The position numbers were made by a program, and so were the translations under genes. Of a stretch of 64,000 bases of DNA, positions 16,999 through 28,582 are shown in pieces. The DNA comes from Candidatus Hydrothermarchaeum profundi (lineage in GTDB: Archaea > Hydrothermarchaeota > Hydrothermarchaeia > Hydrothermarchaeales > Hydrothermarchaeaceae). The stretch spans positions 1,394,989-1,458,988 of the forward strand of contig MTMF02000009.1 in assembly GCA_002011125.2 (NCBI GenBank), read 5' to 3'. Every line of letters starts with the position of its first letter. The first letter of the stretch is position 1. The notes below the pieces were generated by a model, which was given only the letters and a program-made list of their open reading frames with translations, did not search any database and was not told the DNA's origin.

Positions 16999-17291
16999 TG
17001 ACTTATATCACAAAAGAAAATTTGATAAGACACGAACTAATAGGTCTACGTTGCAGGATAGTTAATGCAACAAATCCCTCGCTGATAGGCATTAAGGGGA
17101 TTGTTATAGACGAGACAAAAAATATGCTTATAATCAAAAATAAAAAAGAGTGGATGATACCTAAGAGCGAGGTGGTCCTCGAGTTTAGGTTAAAGGACGG
17201 AAAAGTTAAAATAAATGGAAGAACCTTAGTAGGAAGACCTGAAGATAGGGTGAAAATGCATGGAAATAGGAATCGATGTAAAACAACCTGA
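16998..17291 (+). CDS. rnp1: RNase P protein component 1 (Rnp1/Pop4, P29)
   Basis: 97 residues. A subunit of archaeal RNase P that binds the specificity domain of the RNA encoded at 9590. The Sm-like barrel is seen as [20 protein letters not shown] and [15 protein letters not shown]. Its 3' end overlaps rps17 by 32 nt in a different frame, a larger overlap than elsewhere in the operon. Confidence 0.95.
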   Translation: MTYITKENLIRHELIGLRCRIVNATNPSLIGIKGIVIDETKNMLIIKNKKEWMIPKSEVVLEFRLKDGKVKINGRTLVGRPEDRVKMHGNRNRCKTT

Positions 17292-17574
17292 TGGAACATG
17301 TGATGATAAAAACTGTCCATTTCATGGTTCCCTAAAAGTAAGAGGACAGATTATAGAAGGCAAGGTTGTTAGTGACAAAATGCATAAGACAGTAGTGGTT
17401 CAGAGAGACTACTATCATTACCTCCCTAAATTTGAGAGATATGAGAAAAGGAGAGCTCGCTATTTAGCCCATAATCCAAGTTGCATTGGGGCTAAAATAG
17501 GTGATTCAGTTAAGATAATGGAATGCCGCCCTATAAGTAAAGCGAAGAGTTTTGTAATAATAGAAAAAAGTTAG
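17260..17574 (+). CDS. rps17: 30S ribosomal protein S17 (uS17)
   Basis: 104 residues. The archaeal N-terminal extension carries [20 protein letters not shown], followed by [20 protein letters not shown] and the usual [15 protein letters not shown]. The start [12 protein letters not shown] lies inside the 3' end of rnp1. Confidence 0.96.
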   Translation: MEIGIDVKQPDGTCDDKNCPFHGSLKVRGQIIEGKVVSDKMHKTVVVQRDYYHYLPKFERYEKRRARYLAHNPSCIGAKIGDSVKIMECRPISKAKSFVIIEKS

Positions 17575-17582
17575 GTGTCTAA

Positions 17583-17981
17583 ATGAAGGCTTTAAAAGCG
17601 AATGTTGTAAGGGCCCTCCCTGCAGGAGCGCGATTAGAGGTTGTAGATAATTCTGGAGCTAAAGAGATAGAAATCATATCGGTCAGAGGATACAAAGGAG
17701 TGCGAAGGAGACTGCCGAAGGCAGGAGTGGGAGATCTAGTAGTAGTATCTGTAAAAAAAGGGACTCCAGACATGCGAAAACAAAAAGTTCATGCTATTAT
17801 TATAAGGCAGAAAAAGGAATACCAGAGACCTGATGGCATGAGAATCAAGTTTGAGGATAACGCTGCAGTTGTGACAAATGAAAAAGGGGAACCAAAAGGT
17901 TCGGATGTAAAAGGCCCAGTAGCTAAAGAAGCCGCAGAAAGATGGTCAAAGCTTGCCAGCATAGCGAGCATTATAATTTGA
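17583..17981 (+). CDS. rpl14: 50S ribosomal protein L14 (uL14)
   Basis: 132 residues. Typical segments are [40 protein letters not shown] and [26 protein letters not shown] stands 5 nt before the ATG, and rpl24 begins 9 nt after the stop. Confidence 0.97.
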   Translation: MKALKANVVRALPAGARLEVVDNSGAKEIEIISVRGYKGVRRRLPKAGVGDLVVVSVKKGTPDMRKQKVHAIIIRQKKEYQRPDGMRIKFEDNAAVVTNEKGEPKGSDVKGPVAKEAAERWSKLASIASIII

Positions 17982-17990
17982 GGTGTAGAA

Positions 17991-18341
17991 ATGGTATCGA
18001 GTAAGCCTAGTAAACAAAGAAAAGCGCTTTATAAAGCTCCTTTACACAAGAAATATAAATATCTCTCTGCACTTCTATCCGAGGATCTGAGAGAGGAATA
18101 TGGGAAACGCTCTATAAGAGTAAGGAAGGGGGACACTGTGGTGGTAATGAGGGGGGACTTTGCAGGGCATGAAGGAAAAGTTGAAAAAGTTTTATTAAAA
18201 AAAGGAAGAGTCTATGTTGAAGGAGCGACTGTGAAAAGGACCGACGGAACCGACCGTTTTTATCCTTTGCATCCCTCAAATCTTATGATAAAGAAATTGG
18301 ATTTAAAAGATGAAGAGAGAAGAAAGATACTAGAGAGGTAG
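17991..18341 (+). CDS. rpl24: 50S ribosomal protein L24 (uL24)
   Basis: 116 residues with the KOW motif [20 protein letters not shown] and the preceding RSIRV. It initiates folding of 23S rRNA in the bacterial model. GAGGTGTAG precedes the start. Confidence 0.97.
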   Translation: MVSSKPSKQRKALYKAPLHKKYKYLSALLSEDLREEYGKRSIRVRKGDTVVVMRGDFAGHEGKVEKVLLKKGRVYVEGATVKRTDGTDRFYPLHPSNLMIKKLDLKDEERRKILER

Positions 18342-18345
18342 TGTG

Positions 18346-19080
18346 ATGGGAAAACATCTTAAAAGGCTAGCTAGTCCCAGAAGTTGGAAGATAAAGCGAA
18401 AAGCAGGAAAGTGGGTTGTAAAGCCTGGGCCAGGCCCTCATAGGAAGGACGAGTCTATCCCTCTTCTATTATTAGTTAGAGATTATTTACATCTTGGAAA
18501 TACCAGTAATGAGGCTAAGAAAATCATAAATCAAGGTAAAATTCTAGTTGATAAGGTTGTGAGGAAAGACTACAAATTCCCAGTCGGCCTCATGGATGTT
18601 ATTGAAATTCCTGAGATAAAGCAAAGGAGGATAGTGTTGCTAGATGAGAAGGGGAGGTTAACACTTAAAAAACTGCTTAAGAAAAATTCTAAGTATAAAC
18701 TATGCAAGATTGTTAATAAGACGGTAGTCAAAGGGGGACATATTCAGCTGAACCTTCATGATGGTAGGAATATTCTCATAAAAGTTAGTGATCCAACAAA
18801 CCCCGTAGAAGATATTTATCGAACAAATGATACGGTGGTTATAAACTTAGATAAAAATACTATCTCGAATCATTTGCACTATAGAGAAGGAAGCATCGCA
18901 TTGATTACTGGTGGAAGTCATAGATCTAAAGTAGCAAAAATAGAGGAAATAAAGAAAACTCGTAGTCCTGAGCCGAATATAGTTAAGCTAAAGGTAGATG
19001 ATACATCGTTCGAAACGATAGAAGATTATGTATTCGTAATAGGTGAAGAGGAACCCTTCATAGCAGAGGTAGCAAAATGA
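18346..19080 (+). CDS. rps4e: 30S ribosomal protein S4e (eS4)
   Basis: 244 residues, archaeal/eukaryotic-specific. It begins [20 protein letters not shown], has an S4-type RNA-binding domain ([20 protein letters not shown]), and a KOW-like segment [24 protein letters not shown] at 18343 is in frame directly before the ATG; ATG 18346 is preferred because it matches the family start. Its stop overlaps rpl5 as ATGA. Confidence 0.96.
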   Translation: MGKHLKRLASPRSWKIKRKAGKWVVKPGPGPHRKDESIPLLLLVRDYLHLGNTSNEAKKIINQGKILVDKVVRKDYKFPVGLMDVIEIPEIKQRRIVLLDEKGRLTLKKLLKKNSKYKLCKIVNKTVVKGGHIQLNLHDGRNILIKVSDPTNPVEDIYRTNDTVVINLDKNTISNHLHYREGSIALITGGSHRSKVAKIEEIKKTRSPEPNIVKLKVDDTSFETIEDYVFVIGEEEPFIAEVAK

Positions 19081-19586
19081 ATCCAATGAGAAAAGTGTTA
19101 ATCGATAAAGTTACAGTGAACATGGGCGTAGGGTCCGGAGGAGAAAGACTCGCTAATGCAGAAACTTTGCTTGAAAAGCTAACCGGGCAGAAGCCTAAGA
19201 AAAATTTTGCAAAAAGCACGAACCCAAATTTTGGAATAAGAAAGGGACTACCTATTGCATGTAAGGTAACTCTCAGAAAGGAGAGAGCAGAAGTTTTTTT
19301 AGAAAAAGCTTTTAAAGCAATTGGACATAAGATTAAGGCTTCCAGTTTTGATGAATACGGGAATGTTTCTTTTGGAATTAGAGAGCATATTGATCTACCC
19401 GGGGTAAAATACGATCCGGCGATAGGCATCTATGGTATGGACGTTTGTCTTACTTTAGAGAGGCCAGGATTCAGGATTAAAAGAAGAAAAATAAGATCAG
19501 GTAAAATTTCTAAGTCCCATAGAGTAACAAGGGAGGAAGCGATAGAATTCTTAAAGAATAATTATAACGTAACCGTGGAGGAATGA
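19077..19586 (+). CDS. rpl5: 50S ribosomal protein L5 (uL5)
   Basis: 169 residues. Typical are [20 protein letters not shown] and [17 protein letters not shown], with [20 protein letters not shown] later. It contacts 5S rRNA and the P-site tRNA. It is coupled to rps4e by a 4-nt overlap. Confidence 0.97.
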   Translation: MNPMRKVLIDKVTVNMGVGSGGERLANAETLLEKLTGQKPKKNFAKSTNPNFGIRKGLPIACKVTLRKERAEVFLEKAFKAIGHKIKASSFDEYGNVSFGIREHIDLPGVKYDPAIGIYGMDVCLTLERPGFRIKRRKIRSGKISKSHRVTREEAIEFLKNNYNVTVEE

Positions 19587-19590
19587 ATCG

Positions 19591-19731
19591 ATGGCAAAAA
19601 TGGGAAAGGGTACTAGAAGTTGTAGAAGATGCGGTTCACACGGCCCTGTCATAAGGAGTTATGGCTTATACATATGTAGGCACTGTTTTAGAGAAGTAGC
19701 AGCTAGTCTAGGTTTTAAAAAGTATGAATAA
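19591..19731 (+). CDS. rps14: 30S ribosomal protein S14, zinc-binding type (uS14)
   Basis: A short gene of 46 codons between rpl5 and rps8. It reads [20 protein letters not shown] and continues to [18 protein letters not shown]. The CX2C...CX2C set (SCRRC and ICRHC) is the zinc ribbon of archaeal S14. Length and position are exactly as expected for the family. Confidence 0.95.
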   Translation: MAKMGKGTRSCRRCGSHGPVIRSYGLYICRHCFREVAASLGFKKYE

Positions 19732-19742
19732 AGGTGTAAAAA

Positions 19743-20132
19743 ATGTTGATTGATCCTCTCGCTGATGCATTATCGAATATAAAAAACAATGAGCGTACCG
19801 GGAATTTAGAATGCATAATAAAGCCCTCCTCTAAGCTTATAGGAAAGGTTCTTAACGTAATGCAAGAGCATGGTTATATAACCGAATTTGAGTATATTGA
19901 TGATGGCAGAGCCGGCAAGTTTAAAGTTAAACTTGCAGGTAAAATAAATGATTGCGGCGTTATAAGGCCTAGATATCCGGTTGGAAAAAATGATTTCGAA
20001 AAATTTGAAAAACGTTATCTACCGGCTAGAGGATTTGGGATTTTAATATTAACTACTCCTGAAGGCGTTATGGATCATGAGGAGGCAAAAAATAGGGGCA
20101 TTGGGGGGAGATTACTAGCCTACGTATATTGA
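19743..20132 (+). CDS. rps8: 30S ribosomal protein S8 (uS8)
   Basis: 129 residues. It begins [20 protein letters not shown] and ends with [20 protein letters not shown] and GGRLLAYVY, the strongly conserved S8 C-terminus. AAGGTG precedes the start. Confidence 0.97.
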   Translation: MLIDPLADALSNIKNNERTGNLECIIKPSSKLIGKVLNVMQEHGYITEFEYIDDGRAGKFKVKLAGKINDCGVIRPRYPVGKNDFEKFEKRYLPARGFGILILTTPEGVMDHEEAKNRGIGGRLLAYVY

Positions 20133-20142
20133 GGTCAGAACA

Positions 20143-20676
20143 ATGCTCGAGAAATCTATTAAAATTCCTGATGGAGTTGGAGTAACACTTGAAGGTAATA
20201 CGGTTAGAGTCCAAGGACCTAAGGGAGTTATTTCTAGAGAGCTTACCTATCCTGGAATAGAAATTTCCCTTGAAAATAATACTATAAAATTAAGGGCGGA
20301 TAAGGAAAGAAGAACACAAAAGGCTCTAGTGGGGACTTTCTCTTCTCATATAAACAACATGATAAAAGGAGTCACACAGGGATTCGAGTATAAGATGAGG
20401 GCAGTATATTCTCATTTCCCGATGAGCATAAAAGTATCGGGGGATGAGATTATAGTTGAAAATTTTCTCGGAGAAAAAACTCCGAGGAAGACAAAGATAG
20501 TTGGTGATACTTCGGTAAAAGTAAAAGGCAAGGAGATAATTATAACTGGGTGTAATATTGAAGATGTTGGACAAACAGCTGCGAACATAGAGCAGCTTAC
20601 AAAAGTTAAAAATAGAGATAGGAGAGTATTCCAGGACGGTATTTATATAGTGGAAAAGAATGGTGTTCCTATATGA
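20143..20676 (+). CDS. rpl6: 50S ribosomal protein L6 (uL6)
   Basis: 177 residues with the duplicated L6 fold. Seen are SIKIPDGVGVTLEGNTVRVQ with GPKGVISREL, and in the second half NFLGEKTPRKTKIVGDTSV and GCNIEDVGQTAANIEQLT. Its stop overlaps rpl32e as ATGA. Confidence 0.97.
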   Translation: MLEKSIKIPDGVGVTLEGNTVRVQGPKGVISRELTYPGIEISLENNTIKLRADKERRTQKALVGTFSSHINNMIKGVTQGFEYKMRAVYSHFPMSIKVSGDEIIVENFLGEKTPRKTKIVGDTSVKVKGKEIIITGCNIEDVGQTAANIEQLTKVKNRDRRVFQDGIYIVEKNGVPI

Positions 20677-21029
20677 AATTTTTGAGGACAGAATACTTCA
20701 GATATAAGAAACTCGGCGAAAAGTGGAGAAAACCGAGAGGAATGCATAATAAAGTTAGAAGATACTTTGGGGGTAAGTTACTCTCTCCGTCGATAGGATA
20801 CCGTAGTAATAAGAAGGATAGAGGGCTTCATCCTTCAGGATATGAGGAGGTCTTGGTTGCAACTGAAGCGGAATTAGAAAAATTGGACAAAAATAAACAC
20901 GCGGTCCGATTTTCTGGGAAATTAGGTAGGAGAAAGAAAGAGGCTCTATATAAGAAGGCGGAAGAGTTAGGGTTAAAAGTTCTTAATGCGCCCCGATTTA
21001 TAGAACCTGAGGAGGAGGAAGAAGAGTGA
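20673..21029 (+). CDS. rpl32e: 50S ribosomal protein L32e (eL32)
   Basis: 118 residues; archaeal/eukaryotic-specific. Typical are FLRTEYFRYKKLGEKWRKPR, GMHNKVRRYFGGKLLSPSIG, and GYRSNKKDRGLHPSGYEEVL. The C-terminus is a run of glutamates. It overlaps rpl19e by 4 nt (GTGA). Confidence 0.96.
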   Translation: MKFLRTEYFRYKKLGEKWRKPRGMHNKVRRYFGGKLLSPSIGYRSNKKDRGLHPSGYEEVLVATEAELEKLDKNKHAVRFSGKLGRRKKEALYKKAEELGLKVLNAPRFIEPEEEEEE

Positions 21030-21478
21030 ACCTCTCGACTCAGAGAAGGATGGCAGCATCAATTTTGCAAGTAGGCGAAGACCGTGTGTGGTTTGATCCA
21101 GAAGAACTTGACACGATCTCTTCGTCTGTTACAAATGAGGATATAAGAAAATTGATTAAGGAGGGTATAATTCAGGTCAATCCAATTAAAGGCACAAGTA
21201 GTTATAGAGCACGGATAAGACGTATCCAGAGATCAAAAGGCAGGAGAAGGGGAGCAGGAAAGCGGAAAGGCACTAAATACTCTAGGCTCCCTAAGAAAGA
21301 AAGATGGATGTCGTCCATAAGGGCTCTTAGAAAGAAACTTGTGGAGTTAAGAGATTCTAAAAAAATAGATCCCTCGACATATAGAAAATTATATGCCATG
21401 GCAAAAGGTGGAGTTTTTAGGGACAAGGCGCATCTGGAGAGTTATATCAAAGAAAAAGGTCTATTTAAAGGTGAATAA
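21026..21478 (+). CDS. rpl19e: 50S ribosomal protein L19e (eL19)
   Basis: 150 residues with a GTG start overlapping the rpl32e stop. The N-terminus [20 protein letters not shown] is diagnostic, and [20 protein letters not shown] and [18 protein letters not shown] follow. It takes part in inter-subunit contacts. Confidence 0.97.
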   Translation: MNLSTQRRMAASILQVGEDRVWFDPEELDTISSSVTNEDIRKLIKEGIIQVNPIKGTSSYRARIRRIQRSKGRRRGAGKRKGTKYSRLPKKERWMSSIRALRKKLVELRDSKKIDPSTYRKLYAMAKGGVFRDKAHLESYIKEKGLFKGE

Positions 21479-21480
21479 TA

Positions 21481-22050
21481 ATGGCCACAGGTCCAAGATA
21501 CAGGGTAGGATATAGAAGAAAGCGAGAAGGAAAAACCAACTATAGAAAGCGAGTTAAATTATTGCAATCAGGGAAACATAGGCTAGTAGTCAGGAAAAGT
21601 TTGAACCATATTATATTACAGTTTATAAAATTCTCTGAAAAAGGGGATATAACGATATCTTCTTGTCATTCAAAGGAGCTGGAGAAATATGGGTGGTTGG
21701 GGGGAACCTCAAATCTTCCTGCTGCGTATTTAACAGGATTACTCTGCGGAAAAAAAGCTAAGGGAAGGGTAAAAGAGGCAGTATTGGACATAGGGTTTGT
21801 ACCCCCTATTAAAGGCTCAAAGATTTTTGCTGCATTAAAAGGGGTGATTGATGCAGGGATAAATATACCCCATAGCGACATCGTATTTCCAGATGAAAAA
21901 AGAATCAGAGGGACTCATATTTCTGAATACGCCAAAGTCCTAGGCGAAAAGCGGAAAGAGAGATTCTCTGAATATTTTGAAAGAGGTCTAGATCCCGTTG
22001 ATTTACCTTCGCATTTCGAGGAAATAGTTGCTAAGATAAAAGGTGAATAA
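21481..22050 (+). CDS. rpl18: 50S ribosomal protein L18 (uL18)
   Basis: 189 residues, the long archaeal/eukaryotic form. It begins [20 protein letters not shown], and [20 protein letters not shown] and [20 protein letters not shown] follow. It binds 5S rRNA. The identical sequence AGGTGAATAATAATG is used at its start and again at the start of rps5. Confidence 0.97.
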   Translation: MATGPRYRVGYRRKREGKTNYRKRVKLLQSGKHRLVVRKSLNHIILQFIKFSEKGDITISSCHSKELEKYGWLGGTSNLPAAYLTGLLCGKKAKGRVKEAVLDIGFVPPIKGSKIFAALKGVIDAGINIPHSDIVFPDEKRIRGTHISEYAKVLGEKRKERFSEYFERGLDPVDLPSHFEEIVAKIKGE

Positions 22051-22052
22051 TA

Positions 22053-22706
22053 ATGGCTGAAGAAACAGAAGAATGGGAACCTAGAACAAGGTTAGGAAGA
22101 CTAGTAAAGAGCGGTGAAATCACGGACATCAGAGGAGTCTTTGATTCCGGTCTTCCTCTAATGGAGGCAGAGATCGTAGATACTTTGATGCCGGACATTA
22201 CAGAAGAGGTTATAGATATAGAGCTCGTCCAAAGGATGCATAAATCTGGACGTAGAGTTAGATTTAGAGCCACAGTTGCAGTTGGTAATAAGGACGGATA
22301 TATCGGCCTTGGAAAAGGAGTTGCAAAAGAAGTCGGTCCAGCTATACGCAAGGGGATAAAAGATGCAAAGCTAAACCTAGTAGAGATATCAAGAGGATGC
22401 GGTAGCTGGGAGTGCGGATGCGGCACTCCCCACTCGGTTCCTTTTGAGGTTATTGGTGTAGCTGGAAGCGTAAGAGTAAAGTTGATGCCAGCTCCGAAAG
22501 GGATAGGATTAGCGGCAGGAGATATTTCTAAGAAGATCCTATATCTAGCTGGAATAAGAGATGTGTGGTCTCAGTCTTTTGGTAAAACAAAGACTACTAT
22601 AAATACTGCAAGGGCAACATTTAATGCATTAAAACAGACTTCAATTGTTAAAATCACAGATAAACAAAAGGAGACTTTGGGGCTAGTGGAGGGAAGGATA
22701 GGATGA
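22053..22706 (+). CDS. rps5: 30S ribosomal protein S5 (uS5)
   Basis: 217 residues. The dsRBD-like domain is seen as [20 protein letters not shown] and [20 protein letters not shown], and the second domain as [21 protein letters not shown] cysteine-containing stretch ([15 protein letters not shown]) is typical of archaeal S5. Overlaps rpl30 as ATGA. Confidence 0.97.
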   Translation: MAEETEEWEPRTRLGRLVKSGEITDIRGVFDSGLPLMEAEIVDTLMPDITEEVIDIELVQRMHKSGRRVRFRATVAVGNKDGYIGLGKGVAKEVGPAIRKGIKDAKLNLVEISRGCGSWECGCGTPHSVPFEVIGVAGSVRVKLMPAPKGIGLAAGDISKKILYLAGIRDVWSQSFGKTKTTINTARATFNALKQTSIVKITDKQKETLGLVEGRIG

Positions 22707-23167
22707 AAAGGATAGCGGTTGTCAGAGTGAGAGGAACAGTCGGGGTTTCACATGAAGTTAAAGAAACTTTGAAATACTTGAGACTCAGCAGGGTCAATTA
22801 CTGTTCGATAGTTGATGACAGGCCCCAATATCTGGGAATGCTTCAAAAAGTCAAGGATTATGTAACGTGGGGGCCACTGGAAAAGGATGTTTTAGTTGAG
22901 ATATTAACTAAGAGGGCGGAACTTACCGGGGGCGAAAGGCTAACTGATGAGTATATAAAGAAAAATACAAAATTTAAATCAATTTCAGATTTTGCTTCTG
23001 CTTTTATGGATTTTAAAGCAGAACTAAAGGATATACCTAACCTTAGACCTTTTTTTAGACTTCATCCACCTAGAAAGGGATATAGAGGGATAAAGAGGAC
23101 ATATACCGAGGGAGGGGCTCTTGGGCCCAGAAATGAAATCAAGAGTTTACTCTACAGAATGAGATGA
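22703..23167 (+). CDS. rpl30: 50S ribosomal protein L30 (uL30)
   Basis: 154 residues, the archaeal form with a long C-terminal extension. It begins [20 protein letters not shown], has [20 protein letters not shown], and ends [16 protein letters not shown]. It overlaps rpl15 by 4 nt. Confidence 0.97.
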   Translation: MKRIAVVRVRGTVGVSHEVKETLKYLRLSRVNYCSIVDDRPQYLGMLQKVKDYVTWGPLEKDVLVEILTKRAELTGGERLTDEYIKKNTKFKSISDFASAFMDFKAELKDIPNLRPFFRLHPPRKGYRGIKRTYTEGGALGPRNEIKSLLYRMR

Positions 23168-23613
23168 TAAAGATGGCGACAAAAAATAGGAAGATTAGGA
23201 AAAAACGAGGCTCTCGAACATGTGGAGGAGGTTCCCATAAGAAAAGCAGAGGGTCTGGAAATCGGGGTGGCTCAGGTAAAGCTGGAGGATGTAAAGGTAA
23301 ATGGACTAAAATTATAAAGGATTACCCTAGATATTTTGGGAGAAGGGGATTCAAGCTACCTAAGGAAATAAAACACGTATATAACTCTATTAATGTAGGT
23401 GAAATAGACGAGATAGTTGATGAACTTTTATTAAAGGGAATCGCGATAAAGGATGATGGTAAGATAATAGTAGAACTATCTGAATTAAATATAGAAAAGG
23501 TTCTTGGAGGAGGTAGAGTAACAAGACCCCTTATTATAAAAGCACAACGGTTCACAGAAGGAGCGGTAGAAAAAATCGAGAAAGCAGGGGGCAAAGCTGT
23601 TATAGAGGAGTGA
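23164..23613 (+). CDS. rpl15: 50S ribosomal protein L15 (uL15)
   Basis: 149 residues from ATG 23164 (overlapping the rpl30 stop) or 146 from ATG 23173; both are plausible. The glycine/arginine-rich tail GSHKKSRGSGNRGGSGKAGG is the part threaded into 23S rRNA, followed by RYFGRRGFKLPKEIKHVYNS. secY follows after 6 nt. Confidence 0.96.
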   Translation: MIKMATKNRKIRKKRGSRTCGGGSHKKSRGSGNRGGSGKAGGCKGKWTKIIKDYPRYFGRRGFKLPKEIKHVYNSINVGEIDEIVDELLLKGIAIKDDGKIIVELSELNIEKVLGGGRVTRPLIIKAQRFTEGAVEKIEKAGGKAVIEE

Positions 23614-23619
23614 GAAGGG

Positions 23620-26081
<2,462 letters not shown>

Positions 26082-26093
26082 GGAGTGATACTA

Positions 26094-26330
26094 ATGAAAG
26101 AAGTAGTTAAGAAAACACCTGGAGGAAGACTGGTAATTCATCGTCGAAAAGGGAAAGTAGGATTTGCTAGGTGTGCCAATTGTAAAAAACCTCTTTTAGG
26201 AGTACCTGCTTTGAGGCCCAGTAAGCTTTCCAAGTTATCTAAAACAAAAAAAAGACCTAACAGACCCTATGGGGGGTACCTATGCTCGAATTGTATGAGG
26301 ATAGAAATCAAAAGAAAGGTTAGAGGATGA
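26094..26330 (+). CDS. rpl34e: 50S ribosomal protein L34e (eL34)
   Basis: 78 residues; archaeal/eukaryotic-specific zinc-ribbon ribosomal protein. Cysteines are in ARCANCKKPLLGVP and YLCSNCMRIEIKRK. The start is ATG 26094, 8 nt after AAGGAG; GTG 26085 lies inside the Shine-Dalgarno site. It overlaps cmk by 4 nt. Confidence 0.95.
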   Translation: MKEVVKKTPGGRLVIHRRKGKVGFARCANCKKPLLGVPALRPSKLSKLSKTKKRPNRPYGGYLCSNCMRIEIKRKVRG

Positions 26331-26848
26331 TAATAACTATAGGAGGCCCCATAGGCAGTGGAAAAACCACTGTAGCTAGAGCTTTGGCTTCAAAGTTTGG
26401 CCTGAGGCATATTTCTGCTGGTCAAGTATTTAGGCAAATGGCGAGAGAGAGGGGAATGAGTCTAGAAGAGTTCTCTAAATATGCAGAAAAAAACTTGGAG
26501 TTGGACAGAGCCATTGATAAAAAGCAGATGGAATTAGCTAAATCAGGTAATGCTGTTGTAGATGGGAGGTTAAGTGGCCTATTGATAGATGCAGATCTCA
26601 AGATATGGTTAAAAGCATCATTGGAGGTAAGAGCAAAGCGCGTTGCAGAGAGAGAATCAAAAGATTTTAATGTTGCTCTGAAGGAGACAAAGATCCGCGA
26701 AAGAAGTGAGAACAAACGTTACAAGAAAATATATAATTTTGATTTATCCGATCTTTCAGTCTATGATGTGGTACTGAATACGGAATTATGGAGCGCAGAG
26801 GATGTTATTAATATAATATATGTGATGGTGTCCTCTTTAAAGAGGTGA
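26327..26848 (+). CDS. cmk: Cytidylate kinase, archaeal type
   Basis: Phosphorylates CMP/dCMP. The 173-residue protein begins MIITIGGPIGSGKTTVARAL with the P-loop, has the GLRHISAGQVFRQMARERGM segment, VVDGRLSG in the core, and RESKDFNVALKETKIRERSE in the lid. Its position between L34e and L14e is conserved in archaea. Confidence 0.95.
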   Translation: MIITIGGPIGSGKTTVARALASKFGLRHISAGQVFRQMARERGMSLEEFSKYAEKNLELDRAIDKKQMELAKSGNAVVDGRLSGLLIDADLKIWLKASLEVRAKRVAERESKDFNVALKETKIRERSENKRYKKIYNFDLSDLSVYDVVLNTELWSAEDVINIIYVMVSSLKR

Positions 26849-26853
26849 TGTAA

Positions 26854-27081
26854 TTGGAGGTAGGTAGAGTCTGTGTAAAACTAGCTGGTAGGGAAGCCGG
26901 TAAAAAATGTGTCATAGTTGAGAAAATAGATGAAAACTTTGTAATAATCGACTCTCCCTTTGTCAGGAGGAGGAGATGCAATATTAGGCATTTGGAGCCT
27001 TTGGATATATTAGTTGATATCAAAGAAGGAGCCGACTCTAAAGAAGTGGAGAAGGCTCTTAGAAAAGCCAAGCTAATTTAA
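26854..27081 (+). CDS. rpl14e: 50S ribosomal protein L14e (eL14)
   Basis: 75 residues with a KOW-type barrel: EVGRVCVKLAGREAGKKCVI and FVRRRRCNIRHLEPLDILVD. The start is TTG 26854 after AGAGGTGATG. It lies directly before cbf5. Confidence 0.95.
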   Translation: MEVGRVCVKLAGREAGKKCVIVEKIDENFVIIDSPFVRRRRCNIRHLEPLDILVDIKEGADSKEVEKALRKAKLI

Positions 27082-27091
27082 AGGTACCGAA

Positions 27092-28120
27092 ATGGGCAAA
27101 CTCCCTTTTGAAATGGATAGGAAAATAGTTGTTAAGTGTAGAGCATCAACTAATCCAGAGTATGGTAAAATGCCGGAAGAAAGGGGGATTAGAGAATATA
27201 TAAATTATGGAGTTATAAATCTTGATAAACCCCCGGGGCCAACCTCTCATGAAGTTGTTTCGTGGGTAAAGAAGATACTAGAGATAAAAAAAGCGGGACA
27301 CGGCGGAACACTAGATCCTAAAGTATCTGGTGTTTTACCAATCGGTCTTGAAGAGTCAACAAAAATTATACAAACGCTTCTGCCAGCCGGTAAAGAATAT
27401 GTTTGTCTAATGAGACTCCATAGTAATATAGAAGAAAATGAGGTCTCAAGAGTTTTCAAAGAGTTTGAAGGGGAAATTTATCAGAGGCCACCGGTAAAGT
27501 CGGCTGTAAAAAGAAAGCTGAGAAAAAGAACAATCTACTATATCGAGATACTTGAAGTTGATGGGAGGGACATATTATTTAAAGTTGGATGTGAGGCAGG
27601 AACTTATATAAGAAAACTTTGCCATGATATAGGGGAAGTAATAGGGGTTGGGGCACATATGGTAGAATTAAGGAGAACCAAGAGTGGGTCCTTTAAAGAT
27701 GAAGATTCAGTAAAATTACATGATGTCATGGACGCGTATTCTTTTTGGAAAGAAGATGAAAACGAAAAATTTCTCAGAAAAGTCATTTGGCCTGTAGAGA
27801 AAGCGGTAGAACATCTTCAGAAAATAATAGTCAGAGACGGCGCAGTAGATGCTATATGTCATGGAGCAAATCTCGCTGTACCCGGGATATGCGAACTTGA
27901 TGCCGATATAAAACCAGGGGATTTGGTCGCTCTTTTTACTTTAAAAAACGAGCTAATCGCGATAGGTCAAGCAAAAATGGAGACCAGAGATATCCTATTA
28001 GAAAACTCAGGAATCGCTGTTAAAACCAAGAGGGTCGTAATGAAGACAGGGACCTATCCAAGGCTATGGAAATCTAAGCAAGCCGGGGTAGCCGAGACCG
28101 GACCAAGGCGCCGGCCTTGA
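27092..28120 (+). CDS. cbf5: tRNA/rRNA pseudouridine synthase Cbf5
   Basis: Catalytic subunit of the archaeal H/ACA RNP, also able to modify tRNA U55. The catalytic Asp is residue 75 in HGGTLDPKVSGVLPIGL; TSHEVVSWVKK and FKVGCEAGTYIRKLCHDIGE are also diagnostic, and a PUA domain forms the C-terminus (VVRDGA-like start IIVRDGAVDAICHGANLAVP through VVMKTGTYPRLW). The last 13 codons, KQAGVAETGPRRRP, lie inside the tRNA-Ser gene, and the TGA stop is the tRNA anticodon. The extra residues after the PUA fold are basic and unlikely to be core structure. Confidence 0.95.
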   Translation: MGKLPFEMDRKIVVKCRASTNPEYGKMPEERGIREYINYGVINLDKPPGPTSHEVVSWVKKILEIKKAGHGGTLDPKVSGVLPIGLEESTKIIQTLLPAGKEYVCLMRLHSNIEENEVSRVFKEFEGEIYQRPPVKSAVKRKLRKRTIYYIEILEVDGRDILFKVGCEAGTYIRKLCHDIGEVIGVGAHMVELRRTKSGSFKDEDSVKLHDVMDAYSFWKEDENEKFLRKVIWPVEKAVEHLQKIIVRDGAVDAICHGANLAVPGICELDADIKPGDLVALFTLKNELIAIGQAKMETRDILLENSGIAVKTKRVVMKTGTYPRLWKSKQAGVAETGPRRRP

Positions 28121-28169
28121 GAGCCGGTTGAGCATATGCTCAGCATGGGTTCAAATCCCATCCCCGGCG
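28082..28169 (+). tRNA. tRNA-Ser (anticodon TGA)
   Basis: An 88-nt class II tRNA. The acceptor stem pairs GCCGGGG with CCCCGGC, with discriminator G typical of serine. The anticodon stem-loop is CCGGC-CTTGAGA-GCCGG with anticodon TGA at 28118-28120; the long variable arm TGAGCATATGCTCA is self-complementary, and the T-loop is TTCAAAT. CCA is not encoded. The 5' 39 nt overlap cbf5. The final 14 nt (28156-28169) are repeated at 28818. Confidence 0.94.
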
Positions 28170-28233
28170 TAAATTTTATTTATTTTCAGAAAGACGACTC
28201 AAATTAGATATTTATTATGAAACTACTGGCAAA
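28156..28233 (+). repeat. Direct repeat, left copy (includes tRNA-Ser 3' end)
   Basis: A 78-bp unit starting TCCCATCCCCGGCG (the T-stem and acceptor end of tRNA-Ser) and running 64 bp beyond the tRNA, with the invariant core TCAGAAAGACGACTCAAATT. It differs from the right copy at about six positions. Confidence 0.88.
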
Positions 28234-28335
28234 AATTAACTGATAGGGTCTCAGGAGGATGCAACGATTTCGTATTCAAAGGATGGCTACTGTGAGAAAA
28301 GAAAGTACATCGAGAGCGAAGCATGAGAATAAAAG

Positions 28336-28345
28336 CTTAAATACG
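28336..28345 (+). promoter_or_regulatory. TATA box of hicB
   Basis: CTTAAATACG is centred about 27 nt before the hicB ATG, placing the expected transcription start at or next to the start codon. Confidence 0.45.
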
Positions 28346-28366
28346 TTAAGATTCGAAGGGGTGGAT

Positions 28367-28582
28367 ATGGATAAGCGTAAGTTTAACGTGGTAATCGAGA
28401 AGGACGAGGACGGTTATTATATCGCCACTGTTCCTTCTTTGCCCGGCTGTCATACACAAGCTAAGAATTTGGATGAGCTAATGAAGCGCGTGAAGGAGGC
28501 TATCGAGCTCTATCTTGAGGTCGAAGAAGAAGCAGGCGATGTTGAAACCGAATTCGTAGGGGTGCAGGTAGTTGAGGCTTAG
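28367..28582 (+). CDS. hicB: HicB family antitoxin
   Basis: 71 residues with the partial RNase H-like HicB fold: KFNVVIEKDEDGYYIATVPS, LPGCHTQAKNLDELMKRVKE and AIELYLEVEEEAGDVE. The frame is open from 28259, but HicB proteins start directly before the first strand, so ATG 28367 (MDKRKFNVV), 6 nt after GGGGTGG, is preferred. It lacks a C-terminal DNA-binding domain, as short HicB proteins do. It overlaps hicA, and its higher G+C suggests it arrived by transfer. Confidence 0.88.
   Translation: MDKRKFNVVIEKDEDGYYIATVPSLPGCHTQAKNLDELMKRVKEAIELYLEVEEEAGDVETEFVGVQVVEA

Noticed and set aside
28259-28366. Upstream extension of HicB
   Set aside because: The sequence is not HicB-like and includes the TATA box.
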